NCBI RefSeq assembly: GCF_024267655.1
Contig: NZ_CP100595.1
Coordinates: 1,984,001 to 2,048,000 of the forward strand
Direction: 5' to 3'
From: Arcobacter roscoffensis
GTDB taxonomy: Bacteria > Campylobacterota > Campylobacteria > Campylobacterales > Arcobacteraceae
DNA: 64,000 bases
Shown one piece after another: positions 50,234-59,197 of this stretch. The position numbers and the translations under genes are program-made. The notes under the pieces are model-generated. The model did no database searches. It saw only the letters and a program-made list of their open reading frames with translations, and was not told the DNA's origin. Position 1 is the first letter of the stretch, and each line of letters begins with the position of its first letter.

Positions 50234-51328
50234 CTAAAATTTTGGTTTTAAAAGAAGTATTTTACCACTATCTGTAGAAAAATAGATTAAACCATTTGGC
50301 GATTGGACTATATTTCTTATTCTTTCATTTAAATTTTCAAGAATTCTTGTCTCTTTTAGAATATTGTTTTTACTATCTACTGTTAAAATATTTATATGAG
50401 TTAGCTTTAAAGCTCCTGCTAAAAGCTTACCTTTTAACTCTTTATACACATTACCATTATATACAATAAGTGAACTTGGTGAAATTGAAGGAACATAGTA
50501 CTTTATAGGTTGAAGCATACCTTTTTTATGCGTACCCTCACCAACATCAAGTGGTCCCCAATACTCTTTTCCATAAGATATCACAGGCCAACCATAGTTT
50601 GCACCTCCTTGGATAAGATTTACCTCATCACCACCTCTTGGACCATGCTCAATTGCCCAAAAAGTACCTCTTTTCTTATCATAAAAAATACCTTGTGGAT
50701 TTCTATGACCATATGAATATATCTCATCTAAAGCATTTTTATCATTTACAAAAGGGTTGTCTTTAGGAATTGAGCCGTCTAAATTAAGTCTTATTATTGT
50801 TCCAGCATGATTTGAAAGGTTTTGAGCAGTATCTCGAACCCCTCTATCTCCTACACTAAAAAACAAATGACCTTTTTCATCAAAGGTAATTCTACTTCCA
50901 AAATGTCTTGTTGTTGATGTGTTTGATTTTGTAATAAGTAAATCTTCATGTTTTACAAAACTATTGTTTTCTAATTTTGCTCTAGCAAGAGTAGTTGCAC
51001 CTTGGTTATTGATATTTTTTGAGTAAGTAAAATATATCCAAGAATCTTTTTTATAATTTGGTGAGACTTTTATATCAAGTAAACCACCCTGCCCTTTATA
51101 AAAAACTTTAGGAATATTTTTTATTTCTTGTAAAGCTTTTGTTCTTAAATCTAAAACAAAAACCTTTCCATTTTTTTGAGTTAAAATAAGTCTATTTTCA
51201 TCTAAAAAATCCATACCCCAAATAACACCAAGATTTGATACTATTTCTTGTGTTTTATAAGTTGTACTTGCAAATACACCTAAATTTAAAAATATTAAAA
51301 AAACTAAAGATTTTAATAAAACCTTCAT
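50234..51328 (-). CDS. PQQ-dependent soluble aldose (glucose/sorbosone-type) dehydrogenase
   Basis: 364 residues: signal peptide (1-20, 'MKVLLKSLVFLIFLNLGVFA') and a six-bladed propeller. Family blocks: 'VIWGMDFLDENRLILTQKNGKVFVLD', 'GQGGLLDIKVSPNYKKDSWIYFTYS', 'HFGSRITFDEKGHLFFSVGDRG', 'YSYGHRNPQGIFYDKKRGTFWAIEHGPRGGDEVNLI'. The His and Asp/Arg residues that hold PQQ are recognisable. Homologues are often of uncertain substrate, so periplasmic sugar oxidation is the family assignment. It lies 11 bp after the DEAD-box helicase gene. Confidence 0.88.
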   Translation of the reverse strand: MKVLLKSLVFLIFLNLGVFASTTYKTQEIVSNLGVIWGMDFLDENRLILTQKNGKVFVLDLRTKALQEIKNIPKVFYKGQGGLLDIKVSPNYKKDSWIYFTYSKNINNQGATTLARAKLENNSFVKHEDLLITKSNTSTTRHFGSRITFDEKGHLFFSVGDRGVRDTAQNLSNHAGTIIRLNLDGSIPKDNPFVNDKNALDEIYSYGHRNPQGIFYDKKRGTFWAIEHGPRGGDEVNLIQGGANYGWPVISYGKEYWGPLDVGEGTHKKGMLQPIKYYVPSISPSSLIVYNGNVYKELKGKLLAGALKLTHINILTVDSKNNILKETRILENLNERIRNIVQSPNGLIYFSTDSGKILLLKPKF

Positions 51329-51339
51329 AGTAACTCCTT

Positions 51340-52575
51340 TTATTTGCTACTTGTTTTTCCTTGTTGTTCTCTTAATTTATCTTTTTTACTCTTTCTTTTA
51401 CCTTTTACAGGAGCTTTACCTTTAGGCTTTGTAAATTCTCCAATTAACTCAAAGCCTTCAATAGTTTCAAGCTCTAAATCTATCTTTAAACGCTTTTGTA
51501 TTAACTTAAAATGCTCGTAATTATCTAATGTAATAAAAGATATAGCAATACCAGTTTTACCAGCTCTTGCTGTTCTTCCAATTCTATGGACATAATCAGC
51601 AGGAGATCTAGGTAAATCATAGTTTACTACACAATCAATATCATCTATATGTAAACCCCTAGAAGCTATATCAGAAGAAAAAAGAATATTGATTTTTTTA
51701 GCTTTAAAATCTTCTAAAGTATAGTTTCTCTCTTCTTGCTCTAAATTACCATGAAAAGACTCTGCATTAAAACCGTATTTTCTAAACTTGTTAGCTATAT
51801 TATCAGCTGCTCTATTATTTGCCATAAATACTAAAACTTTTTTATATTTATTTGACTTTATCAACTCTCTTAAAAGAGTTGATCTATTTTCTTGATTTAC
51901 TTTTATAGCTCTTTGTTTTATTAAATCTACTGTTTCATTTTCTTCTAAAACTACTTCTTTATACTCTTGACTTATTTTTGAAGCTATTTGTAATATTTTT
52001 GGTGAGTATGTAGCTGAAAAAAGTAGATTTTGTCTACTTTTTGGAAGTTCTTTTAAAAGTTGTTCTAACTCTTCGCTAAAACCTAAATCAAGCATTTTAT
52101 CTGCTTCATCTATTACAAACTTTTCTACTTTTTCAAAGTTTATTTGATTTTTTCTATAAATATCAAGTAATCTTCCAGGAGTTGCTACAACTATATCACA
52201 GCCCTTTTGTACATCTAAAAGCTGTTGAGATATACCCTCTCCACCTATTATAGTTACTACTTTAGGTAATTTCTTGAAGTATTTACTTAAAGTTTCAAAA
52301 TTACTTGAAACCTGTAAAGCTAACTCTCTTGTTGGTGCTAAAACCAGTACTTTTAGTTTAGCTTTGCCCTCATAAGGATTATTTAACCAATCATTTAAAA
52401 TAGGCAGTGTAAAACTAGCTGTTTTTCCTGTACCTGTTTGAGCTTTAGCTACAACATCATGTCCTTGTAAAACTAAAGGTATTACTTCTTTTTGAATTTG
52501 CGTGGGTTCTTTGTAGTTATTTTCTTCTAAAGCTTGTGTAAATAAAGAAGATAAGTTAAATTGAGAAAATGCCAT
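51340..52575 (-). CDS. DEAD-box RNA helicase, RhlE-like
   Basis: 411 residues. Q motif 'FNLSSLFTQALEENNYKEPTQIQ', Walker A 'AKAQTGTGKTASF', 'PTRELALQ', Walker B 'VIDEADKMLDLGF', 'LFSATYSP', and helicase C motifs 'VFMANNRAADNIANKF', 'SRGLHIDDIDCVVNYDLPRSPADYVHRIGRTARAG'. A basic tail (PKGKAPVKGKRKSKKDK) probably binds RNA. The closest E. coli counterpart by layout is RhlE. In an operon upstream of the PQQ-type dehydrogenase, with ATG after AAAGG. Confidence 0.94.
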   Translation of the reverse strand: MAFSQFNLSSLFTQALEENNYKEPTQIQKEVIPLVLQGHDVVAKAQTGTGKTASFTLPILNDWLNNPYEGKAKLKVLVLAPTRELALQVSSNFETLSKYFKKLPKVVTIIGGEGISQQLLDVQKGCDIVVATPGRLLDIYRKNQINFEKVEKFVIDEADKMLDLGFSEELEQLLKELPKSRQNLLFSATYSPKILQIASKISQEYKEVVLEENETVDLIKQRAIKVNQENRSTLLRELIKSNKYKKVLVFMANNRAADNIANKFRKYGFNAESFHGNLEQEERNYTLEDFKAKKINILFSSDIASRGLHIDDIDCVVNYDLPRSPADYVHRIGRTARAGKTGIAISFITLDNYEHFKLIQKRLKIDLELETIEGFELIGEFTKPKGKAPVKGKRKSKKDKLREQQGKTSSK

Positions 52576-52640
52576 ATATAATTGTCCTTTTAAATCTATA
52601 TGGCATTTTAGAGTTTTTTTCCTTTAATATACTCTTTTAT

Positions 52641-53333
52641 CTATTTTTTCATCCATTTATCTATTAAAGTACTTAAATCTTCTGGTACTTCCAAAGGAAT
52701 ATTATGGCTAGTTCCTTCTCTACATACAACTTTCATTTTATGCTCAACAGTATCAAGTCTGTGAATAGAGTTTTGATTTAGTAATCTATCATCTTTACTA
52801 TAGAAGAACCAAATAGGTATATCTAAATGAGTTAAGTCTTCAAACAAATCTTTTCTATAAAAAGTAGATGTAAGTTGAGATACAAAAGTCTCTTTACCTA
52901 AATCTAAAAACATATCTTGAATTATTTTTATAAGTTCTTCATCTTCTTGCTTTTCTACTAAAGACTTTGCTTTATCATATGTAAGACCTTGAAAGCCTTC
53001 TTTTTCTATTACAATAAACTTCTCTTTTCTTCTTTCAATCTCTGCTTCTGTTGAAGCACCAGGAGTTGCTGCTACGGTAAAAAGCTTGTTTACTCTGTTT
53101 GGATAAGTAATAGCAAAATATGAAGCAATATATCCTCCTAAAGAAAACCCTATAAGATTTACTTTCTCTTCTGTAAACTGCTCAAACAATATATCAATAA
53201 TCTCATCAAAATCCTCACTATGAGGAATAGGAGTATGTACTATTTCATATTTATCTTCTAATAGTGGCGTTATTCTACTCCAAAGTCTCTCATCAGTCAT
53301 AAGACCTGGTATCATATAAATTTTTTCTTTCAT
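52641..53333 (-). CDS. Alpha/beta hydrolase
   Basis: 230 residues: oxyanion region 'IPGLMTDERLWSRI', nucleophile elbow 'LIGFSLGGYIA' with Ser64, acid in 'FFYSKDDRLL' and His in 'CREGTSHNIPLE'. A typical single-domain esterase-like hydrolase, with substrate unknown. Start ATG (AAAGG-like upstream). It precedes an SDR gene region transcribed in the same direction but 83 bp apart. Confidence 0.87.
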   Translation of the reverse strand: MKEKIYMIPGLMTDERLWSRITPLLEDKYEIVHTPIPHSEDFDEIIDILFEQFTEEKVNLIGFSLGGYIASYFAITYPNRVNKLFTVAATPGASTEAEIERRKEKFIVIEKEGFQGLTYDKAKSLVEKQEDEELIKIIQDMFLDLGKETFVSQLTSTFYRKDLFEDLTHLDIPIWFFYSKDDRLLNQNSIHRLDTVEHKMKVVCREGTSHNIPLEVPEDLSTLIDKWMKK

Positions 53334-53416
53334 AACAATCCTATACTTTATAATATTTATAATGTTGTATCAAAAATATTATTAAAATAGTTTTAACATC
53401 AAAAAATTATAATATA

Positions 53417-54160
53417 TTATTGACAAGTATATCCACCATCAACTGGTACTAAAGAGCCTGTCATAAAACTATTTTCATCAGATAGTAAATAACAAGCCAT
53501 ATTTGCTATTTCCTCAGGTTTTGCAATTCTTTGAATAGGTTGGGCTTCTTCTAAAAGTTTTACAACCTCATCATTTTGCATACCAGTTAAAGATTTGAAT
53601 TTATCAACAGCCTTATCTAAAAGTGGAGTATCTATAGTTCCTGGACATATACAATTTACTTTTATGTTATAAGGTGCATAATCAATTGCTGTACTTTTTG
53701 TAAGTTGAGCAATAGCCCCTTTAGTTAAACCATAAGCAGAGCTTTTTCCTTTTCCTACAAAAGATTGATCTGAGCCCATAAGTAAGATTTTACCTTCATT
53801 TTGAGACTTCATAATAGGAATAATTTCTTTTAAAATATAGTAAACCCCTTTGATATTTACATCAAGTACTTTTTCAAACTCTTCGATAGAAGTTTCTTCT
53901 ATATTTGCAAATAAGTGAATCCCTGCATTTGCAAAAAGTAAATCGATTTTACTTTCTTTTTCAAGGACTTTTTTAACAGCACTTTTTACACTAGTATAAT
54001 CACTTACATCACATTTAACAAAGTTAATACCTTTATGCTCTTTTTGAACTATATCTAGATTATAAACCTTTGCGTTTAAAGAAAGTAACTTTTTAGCTGT
54101 TGCCTCACCAATCCCTGTAGATGCACCTGTAATAATAAGCACTTTTTGAGTAAAATCCAT
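53417..54160 (-). CDS. Short-chain dehydrogenase/reductase
   Basis: 247 residues, classical SDR: 'ITGASTGIGEATAKKL' near the N-terminus, 'CDVSDYTSVKSAV', 'FANAGIHLF', Ser in 'LLMGSDQSFVG', Tyr-x-x-x-Lys in 'YGLTKGA', 'CICPGTIDTPLLDK' and the C-terminal 'SLVPVDGGYTCQ'. The closing 'DGGYT' is typical of NAD-dependent members. Substrate unknown. Confidence 0.92.
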   Translation of the reverse strand: MDFTQKVLIITGASTGIGEATAKKLLSLNAKVYNLDIVQKEHKGINFVKCDVSDYTSVKSAVKKVLEKESKIDLLFANAGIHLFANIEETSIEEFEKVLDVNIKGVYYILKEIIPIMKSQNEGKILLMGSDQSFVGKGKSSAYGLTKGAIAQLTKSTAIDYAPYNIKVNCICPGTIDTPLLDKAVDKFKSLTGMQNDEVVKLLEEAQPIQRIAKPEEIANMACYLLSDENSFMTGSLVPVDGGYTCQ

Positions 54161-54342
54161 AATGTTTCCTATAATATTTAATTTATAATAAAATTATATA
54201 TGTTTATACTTTTATTTTTGATTAATTTTCATAAGTTTATTTATACTATTTTCTCTAACTTAAAAGTATATAATTTCATATAAATAATCTATTTATTACA
54301 TAAAAATTGCTATATTACATTTATTAAAATATTAGGAAAACT

Positions 54343-55191
54343 ATGAGTAAACTTCTAAAAAATGAAGAGTTAAAAAACTATTTACTAATCACCTTTGCTT
54401 CTATTATTTTAGCCTTAGGTGTTGTTGGTTTTTTCACTCCAAATATGATTATTACAGGTGGAACAGCAGGACTTTCACTTCTTTTGTATTATATTACAGA
54501 TTTAAGTATTGGTACTTTAATTGTAGCTGTTAATATTCCTTTGCTTATTGTGGGCTGGAAATATTTAGGAAAAATGTTTGCAATAAAAACTGTATTTACT
54601 ATTGCTATAATATCTTTACTTATTGATTTTTTTGACAAGGTTTTAAATATACAAGCTTTTGTAAAAGACCCTTTTTTAGGTTCAATATTTGGTGGTATTT
54701 TTATTGGTATAGGATTAGCTCTAGTTATAAAAGCAAATGCAAGTGCAGGTGGTTCAACTATTGTTGCTAAAATAGTAGCATCAAAAAGTGAGATAAAACC
54801 CTCAACTGTTATTATGGTAATAGATTCATTCATTATTCTTTCTTCACTATTTATCTTTGATGATACGGCAAGGGTCTTATATAGTATTGTAAGTATCTAT
54901 GTAAGTTCTAAAATAATTGATACAATTTTAACAGGTAGGCTAAATAAAAAAGTGGTTTACCTTGTAACAAATGAAACAGAACTTCTAAGAAAACTAATAG
55001 CAAAGCAACTTGGACCTGAAGGAACTATAATAAAAGGTGATGGTTTATACCAAGACCAAGAGAAAAAAATGATTTTGTTAGTTGTAGAAGTTGGAAAACT
55101 ACAAGTTCTAAGACAGATTGTAAAACAAAACGATCCAGATGGCTTCTTAATAATCACAGAAGCCACTGAAATGCTAGGGAGAGGTCACTAA
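54343..55191 (+). CDS. YitT-family membrane protein (DUF161 plus DUF2179)
   Basis: 282 residues: five or six membrane segments in two Gly-rich repeats ('MIITGGTAGLSLLLYYIT', 'ANASAGGSTIVAKIVASKS') and a C-terminal cytoplasmic DUF2179 domain (about 205-280, 'GPEGTIIKGDGLYQDQEKKMILLVVEV'). The family is widely conserved but of unknown function, possibly a transporter. A terminator overlaps its stop. Confidence 0.92.
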   Translation: MSKLLKNEELKNYLLITFASIILALGVVGFFTPNMIITGGTAGLSLLLYYITDLSIGTLIVAVNIPLLIVGWKYLGKMFAIKTVFTIAIISLLIDFFDKVLNIQAFVKDPFLGSIFGGIFIGIGLALVIKANASAGGSTIVAKIVASKSEIKPSTVIMVIDSFIILSSLFIFDDTARVLYSIVSIYVSSKIIDTILTGRLNKKVVYLVTNETELLRKLIAKQLGPEGTIIKGDGLYQDQEKKMILLVVEVGKLQVLRQIVKQNDPDGFLIITEATEMLGRGH

Positions 55192-55204
55192 ACCTCTTTT
55201 TAGT
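55180..55204. terminator. Terminator between convergent genes
   Basis: AGAGGT / ACCTCT, a 6-bp stem with a 6-nt loop, followed by TTTTT on the plus strand. It serves the YitT gene. Confidence 0.65.
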
Positions 55205-55658
55205 CTCTCAAATTTGAAAGTGTTTCTTTGGCATTTGACATTCTTGCAGCTTGCGCCACTTCTTTATCAACAACAGTTTTTCCAATAGGAGCTAAAGAAA
55301 TAGCAGCTAATTTTAAATGTTGTATAGAAAAAGGTATTCCTATAATAGTAATAAAACAAGCAATTGCAGAAATCATATGACCTATTGCTAGCCAAATACC
55401 TGCAAAAATAAACCATAAGATATTTCCAATAAGACCAAATTCACTAGTTCCGATATCTTCTTTATGTGTTAGCTCATCTCTTGAAATAGCTTCTCTTCCA
55501 AAGGGAAAAAAAGAAAAGCCAGATATCACAAAACAAGCCCTACCCCAAGGTATTCCAATAATACTTACAAAAGCCAAAAGACCAAAAAATGCCCAAGCAA
55601 TTCCCATAAATATTCCACCAAAAATAAACCAAATTATATTTCCCAAAAGACTAAGCAT
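55200..55658 (-). CDS. YccF-domain membrane protein
   Basis: 152 residues with duplicated YccF domains: 'LGNIIWFIFGGIFMGIAWAFFGLLAFVSIIGIPWGRACF' and 'IGNILWFIFAGIWLAIGHMISAIACFITIIGIPFSIQHLKLA'. This is a classic two-repeat inner-membrane protein of unknown role. ATG start, single gene. Confidence 0.92.
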   Translation of the reverse strand: MLSLLGNIIWFIFGGIFMGIAWAFFGLLAFVSIIGIPWGRACFVISGFSFFPFGREAISRDELTHKEDIGTSEFGLIGNILWFIFAGIWLAIGHMISAIACFITIIGIPFSIQHLKLAAISLAPIGKTVVDKEVAQAARMSNAKETLSNLRD

Positions 55659-55775
55659 TTTTTATACCTTTAAATTTATAATATGACATATTATCCAAAT
55701 TATATTTAGAATTAGAAAATAAGTATTTTTAGATAAAATGTCAAAAATAAATATGTAAAAGAGATAAAATATAAC

Positions 55776-56165
55776 ATGACAACAAGAAACCTTTTTATAA
55801 TTACATTTATCGCAATTATTGGTGTATATTTATATGTATTTGGAGAAATAAAAACAATAGAAATGTTAAAAGAAGAATATCTTTTTCTTTTAGCATTAGT
55901 TCCATTATTACTTGTATTTGTATTTTTTAAAGTTAAACTTAAAAACTATGAGTTAATAGATTTTAATAAAAACAGTAATCTATCCCTAAAGACTACTATT
56001 ATATTTTTTCTAGTATTTCAAGTAATTGACTATGTATCTTATGATGGTTTTATAGGAATGATAAGTCAATGGATTTTATACTGGATTATGGGACTTATTG
56101 CCCTACTAGTAATAGAAAATATAAACTTTTATAGAAATTATAAACTAGCCAATAATAAGTCTTAA
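55776..56165 (+). CDS. Small membrane protein, unknown
   Basis: 129 residues, four hydrophobic segments ('LFIITFIAIIGVYLYVFG', 'LFLLALVPLLLVFVFF', 'TTIIFFLVFQVIDYVSYDGF', 'GLIALLVIENI'). No family recognised. The start ATG overlaps no neighbour; 110 bp of AT-rich sequence separates it from the divergent YccF gene. Confidence 0.65.
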   Translation: MTTRNLFIITFIAIIGVYLYVFGEIKTIEMLKEEYLFLLALVPLLLVFVFFKVKLKNYELIDFNKNSNLSLKTTIIFFLVFQVIDYVSYDGFIGMISQWILYWIMGLIALLVIENINFYRNYKLANNKS

Positions 56166-56181
56166 AAACTTGTTATTTTAG

Positions 56182-56748
56182 CTACTTTATTTTAATAGGT
56201 AGTAAACTCAAAAAGCTTAAAGCCTCAGGCAAAGAAAACACTGCATTTTCTATATCGTTTTGTTTTGGGTCAATCAAATAGTTTTTTGAATTCTCAAAAT
56301 TTGCATTTTTTAAGTCATTGTTATAAAAAGTAGTAAGTTCTAAATCACAGTTTTGAAACACTGCTTTTTGTAAATCACACTCTTCAAAACCAGTATCTTT
56401 AATAAGTGAATCTTTAAACTTCATACTTCGTAAATTCATAAGATGAAAAGAGTTTTGTGAGATATTACAATTATTGAAAATTACATCATAAGGTTCATCA
56501 CAAGAACTCCATGAAATACCAATTAGCTTAGAGTCTTTAAACTCTACATCATTGAAAGTACAAGATTTCAAACTAGTAAGGGATAAATCACAATTTATAA
56601 AAGTACATTCTGTAAACTTACAGCCTTGCATAATACTTTTTGTAAAATCACACTTTACAAAAGTACATGAGTCAAAATATATTTTATCAAACTGTTTTTC
56701 TTGAAGTTTTGTAAACTCTTCTTCCCAATAATCATTAGTTTTAAACAT
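56182..56748 (-). CDS. Pentapeptide-repeat protein
   Basis: 188 residues with repeats of the A(D/N)LxF/C type from about residue 25 to 150 ('CDFTKSIMQGCKFTECTFINCDL', 'CTFNDVEFKDSKLIG', 'FKDSLIKDTGFEECDLQKAVFQNCDL'), unusually rich in Cys at repeat positions. It should fold as a right-handed quadrilateral beta-helix, as in Qnr/MfpA DNA-mimic proteins. Whether it protects gyrase is unknown; most members have other or unknown roles. Confidence 0.9.
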   Translation of the reverse strand: MFKTNDYWEEEFTKLQEKQFDKIYFDSCTFVKCDFTKSIMQGCKFTECTFINCDLSLTSLKSCTFNDVEFKDSKLIGISWSSCDEPYDVIFNNCNISQNSFHLMNLRSMKFKDSLIKDTGFEECDLQKAVFQNCDLELTTFYNNDLKNANFENSKNYLIDPKQNDIENAVFSLPEALSFLSLLPIKIK

Positions 56749-56791
56749 GCAAATCTTTTTTATTTGGATTTTAACATATTTTCAAAAAAGT

Positions 56792-57679
56792 CTATTTAAA
56801 AAACTTCCTAAACTCTTCTATTACTTGTGTTGCTGATTCTTCTGCTAAAAAGTGACCACAGTCTAAACTTTTGCCTTCAATATTTGAAGCATACTGTTTC
56901 CAAACATCTACTACATCGTAAGTTTTTTCTATGAAACCTTGTGCTCCCCACAGAACAAGTAAAGGCATTTCGATTTTTTTTGATAAGTCTTTTTCATCAT
57001 CTTCCAAATCAATAGTAGCAGCAGCCCTATAATCTTCACATGTTGCATGAATATCTTCATAAGTTTTAAAACATCTTATATATTCATCAACAGCTTCTTT
57101 TTTGAAAGTTGAGTTATTTGCACTCCATCTAAAAAGTTTTTCCATTAGATAATACTTAGGATTGCCAGCAATCATATTTTCAGGTAAATCATTTGGCTGA
57201 ATTAAAAAATACCAGTGATAATAGCCTGTAGCAAAATCTTGGTTAGTATTTTTAAACATATAATCAGTTGGAACAATATCAAGCATACAAGCTTTTTCAA
57301 TCATAGAAGAATAATCTTTAGTCATTCTATGTAAAACTCTAGCTCCCCTATCATGACCTGCTGCGAAAAACTTATCATATCCTAAGTGTTTCATCAAGGT
57401 TATAATATCTTTACTCATATTTTTTTTACTATAAAGTTCATGGCTTTCATCTTTTGAGTTAGGTTTTGAGCTATCACCATAACCTCTTAAATCAGGACAA
57501 ACTATATGGTAATTTAAATTTAATTCATTTGCTATGTGATGCCACATCACATGAGTCTGAGGAAAACCATGTAATAAAAGTAATGGCTTTTTTCCATAGT
57601 TATCATTGTGTCTAAAGTTTATTATTATATCTTCTTGTACTTCTAATTGTTCAAGCTTAAAATTTTTTTCAAATAACAT
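56792..57679 (-). CDS. Alpha/beta hydrolase, haloacetate dehalogenase-like
   Basis: 295 residues. 'LLLHGFPQTHVMWHHIA' and 'CPDLRGYGDSSKP' lead to the nucleophile motif 'AAGHDRGARVLHRM', where the elbow residue is Asp rather than Ser, as in fluoroacetate/haloacetate dehalogenases and some epoxide hydrolases. The catalytic His is in 'LDCGHFLAEE'. C-F or C-Cl cleavage of a haloacid is the family-level prediction; epoxide hydrolase activity is the alternative. The upstream region has two palindromes that may be operators. Confidence 0.85.
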   Translation of the reverse strand: MLFEKNFKLEQLEVQEDIIINFRHNDNYGKKPLLLLHGFPQTHVMWHHIANELNLNYHIVCPDLRGYGDSSKPNSKDESHELYSKKNMSKDIITLMKHLGYDKFFAAGHDRGARVLHRMTKDYSSMIEKACMLDIVPTDYMFKNTNQDFATGYYHWYFLIQPNDLPENMIAGNPKYYLMEKLFRWSANNSTFKKEAVDEYIRCFKTYEDIHATCEDYRAAATIDLEDDEKDLSKKIEMPLLVLWGAQGFIEKTYDVVDVWKQYASNIEGKSLDCGHFLAEESATQVIEEFRKFFK

Positions 57680-57718
57680 GATGACTTTCTTTATAGTGTT
57701 TGTTTAAATATGATTAGA

Positions 57719-57776
57719 AGTTTATAAACTCTTATAACTTCGCCTTTTATATAAGCCAAAAAGATTATATAAAAGG
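57719..57776 (-). promoter_or_regulatory. Two inverted repeats upstream of the dehalogenase-like gene
   Basis: AGTTTATAAACT (57719-57730) is a perfect 12-bp palindrome. CCTTTTATATAA (57743-57754) and TTATATAAAAGG (57765-57776) form a perfect 12-bp inverted repeat with a 10-bp spacer. They lie 40-97 bp upstream of the start codon. The second could also end the HAD gene's transcript, but it has no T-run in that direction. Confidence 0.5.
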
Positions 57777-57810
57777 ATTGTAGCAATAAAGTAGTAATTT
57801 TGTTATATTT

Positions 57811-58281
57811 CTAATTTCTTAAAGTAGCGATCAATCTATTTTCATCTTTTAAGTATGCAAAAACATCAAAAATACTCTTAACTAAAATATCAGAATTTAG
57901 TAGAGTTTCAGTACATAATCCCTCATCTTGTAGTATGGCAATACCTAATACTGAATGCTTTAACATAAACTTATCATTTCGTCCATTTCCAACACTTAAA
58001 GTATTCTTTGCACCAATACTTTCAATAAACTCTAACTTACTCTTATCCTGTGTATTCTTGCCTATTGTAATCACATCACATTTTGTATTCTCAAGCTCTT
58101 TTTGTACGCTTCCATAGGTATCAGCTGTTATCACATAAAAGCTAAAACTACTTGAAAGTTCATTTATAATTTCAGATACACCTTCTATTAGTTTTCCATC
58201 AATAGCAATAGTGCCATTATAATCAAAAACAATATTTTTTATCTCTAGTACTTCTCTTCCCGGGATATCTATCTTCATCAT
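57811..58281 (-). CDS. Soluble P-type-ATPase-like HAD protein (COG4087 type)
   Basis: 156 residues, a minimal HAD core without cap domain. Motif I is 'FDYNGTIAID', where the second Asp of DxDGT is Asn; motif II Thr is in 'YVITADTYGS', motif III Lys in 'KSKLEF', and motif IV 'SVGNGRNDKFML' has the Asp. This D-x-N-G-T pattern and small size match the soluble P-type ATPase-like proteins (COG4087) I remember from archaea and some bacteria. Phosphatase or phosphotransfer activity is inferred from family only. Confidence 0.82.
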   Translation of the reverse strand: MMKIDIPGREVLEIKNIVFDYNGTIAIDGKLIEGVSEIINELSSSFSFYVITADTYGSVQKELENTKCDVITIGKNTQDKSKLEFIESIGAKNTLSVGNGRNDKFMLKHSVLGIAILQDEGLCTETLLNSDILVKSIFDVFAYLKDENRLIATLRN

Positions 58282-58353
58282 TAACCTTAAACAAAATTTT
58301 TAATTTATATCTTTCATTTTAAATATATATAGAAAAAGAGTATACTAAATATT

Positions 58354-59196
58354 ATGAAAAAGTTATATTTAATGATTTGCGTTTTACTTTTAAATTGCAA
58401 TATTATTTATGCTTTTACTTGGGAGGATTGTGTAGAAAGATATGAGAAAGTAAAACAGTTTAGTGATAATATCCGATTATCATATCTGTATTTAAAATCT
58501 ACAAGAACTTGTTTAGTAAAATTCAAAACTATTTTACTACAAAATCCCAACCCTGATTTTACAGTAGAAGCTATGAATGATAATATCAATATGATTGATA
58601 AAAATATAAAAAACTTATTGCCAAAATATATACATCCCAAAAATAGCTTACAAGATATTCCAAAATATATAAATATCAATACAGAAAACCCTTTAATAAA
58701 CAAAAAATATACCTACATCAAAAAGTTTAAAAACTGCAATGGCATACATGCAAACAATAAAATATACACAGCAAAACACTGTAATATCAAAGATTCAAAG
58801 AATCTTCATTTTGACCTTGACTATATAAAAACAAAAACTAATTCTAAATTAAAAATAGGAAGACTTGATTTAAATAAAACAGGCGTTTTTAAATACTACT
58901 CTATGTCAAAAGTAGGAAGATTTTATACAACTCCACTAAAAGAAAAAAACTGTAAATTTTATGAGGCTAAAAACAGTATAGCAGGACTTAATCTTACTCT
59001 TGATTTAACAGATCTTACAAAAAAAGTAGAGATTAGAAGTACTTGTCTGGCAATTCCCTCAAATAGTGGTGGAGGAGTATTTCAAAATGGAAAGCTTGTT
59101 GCTATTATTTCAAAAACTGTATTTAACAAAAATAGATTTTTATATAGTATAGTTGAACCTATTATTCCAAGAAATGAAATAATAGCTTCAAATTAA
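58354..59196 (+). CDS. Exported trypsin-like serine protease
   Basis: 280 residues with a signal peptide ('MKKLYLMICVLLLNCNIIYAF', cleavage after about residue 20). About 110 residues of helical/Cys-bearing propeptide-like sequence precede a chymotrypsin-fold segment: 'GIHANNKIYTAKHC' supplies the catalytic His, and 'CLAIPSNSGGGVFQNGKLVAIISK' the Ser (S-N-S-G-G, replacing the usual G-D-S-G-G). The catalytic Asp is less clear, perhaps in 'FDLDYIK'. Cysteine pairs suggest disulfides. Substrate unknown. Confidence 0.72.
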   Translation: MKKLYLMICVLLLNCNIIYAFTWEDCVERYEKVKQFSDNIRLSYLYLKSTRTCLVKFKTILLQNPNPDFTVEAMNDNINMIDKNIKNLLPKYIHPKNSLQDIPKYININTENPLINKKYTYIKKFKNCNGIHANNKIYTAKHCNIKDSKNLHFDLDYIKTKTNSKLKIGRLDLNKTGVFKYYSMSKVGRFYTTPLKEKNCKFYEAKNSIAGLNLTLDLTDLTKKVEIRSTCLAIPSNSGGGVFQNGKLVAIISKTVFNKNRFLYSIVEPIIPRNEIIASN

Positions 59197-59197
59197 A

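Noticed and set aside
54489-54833. 114-codon minus-strand frame
   Set aside because: Antisense to the YitT membrane segments; hydrophobic by codon complementarity only.
57743-57776. Classical intrinsic terminator of the HAD gene
   Set aside because: The stem is perfect but no T-run follows on the minus strand; kept as a possible operator instead.
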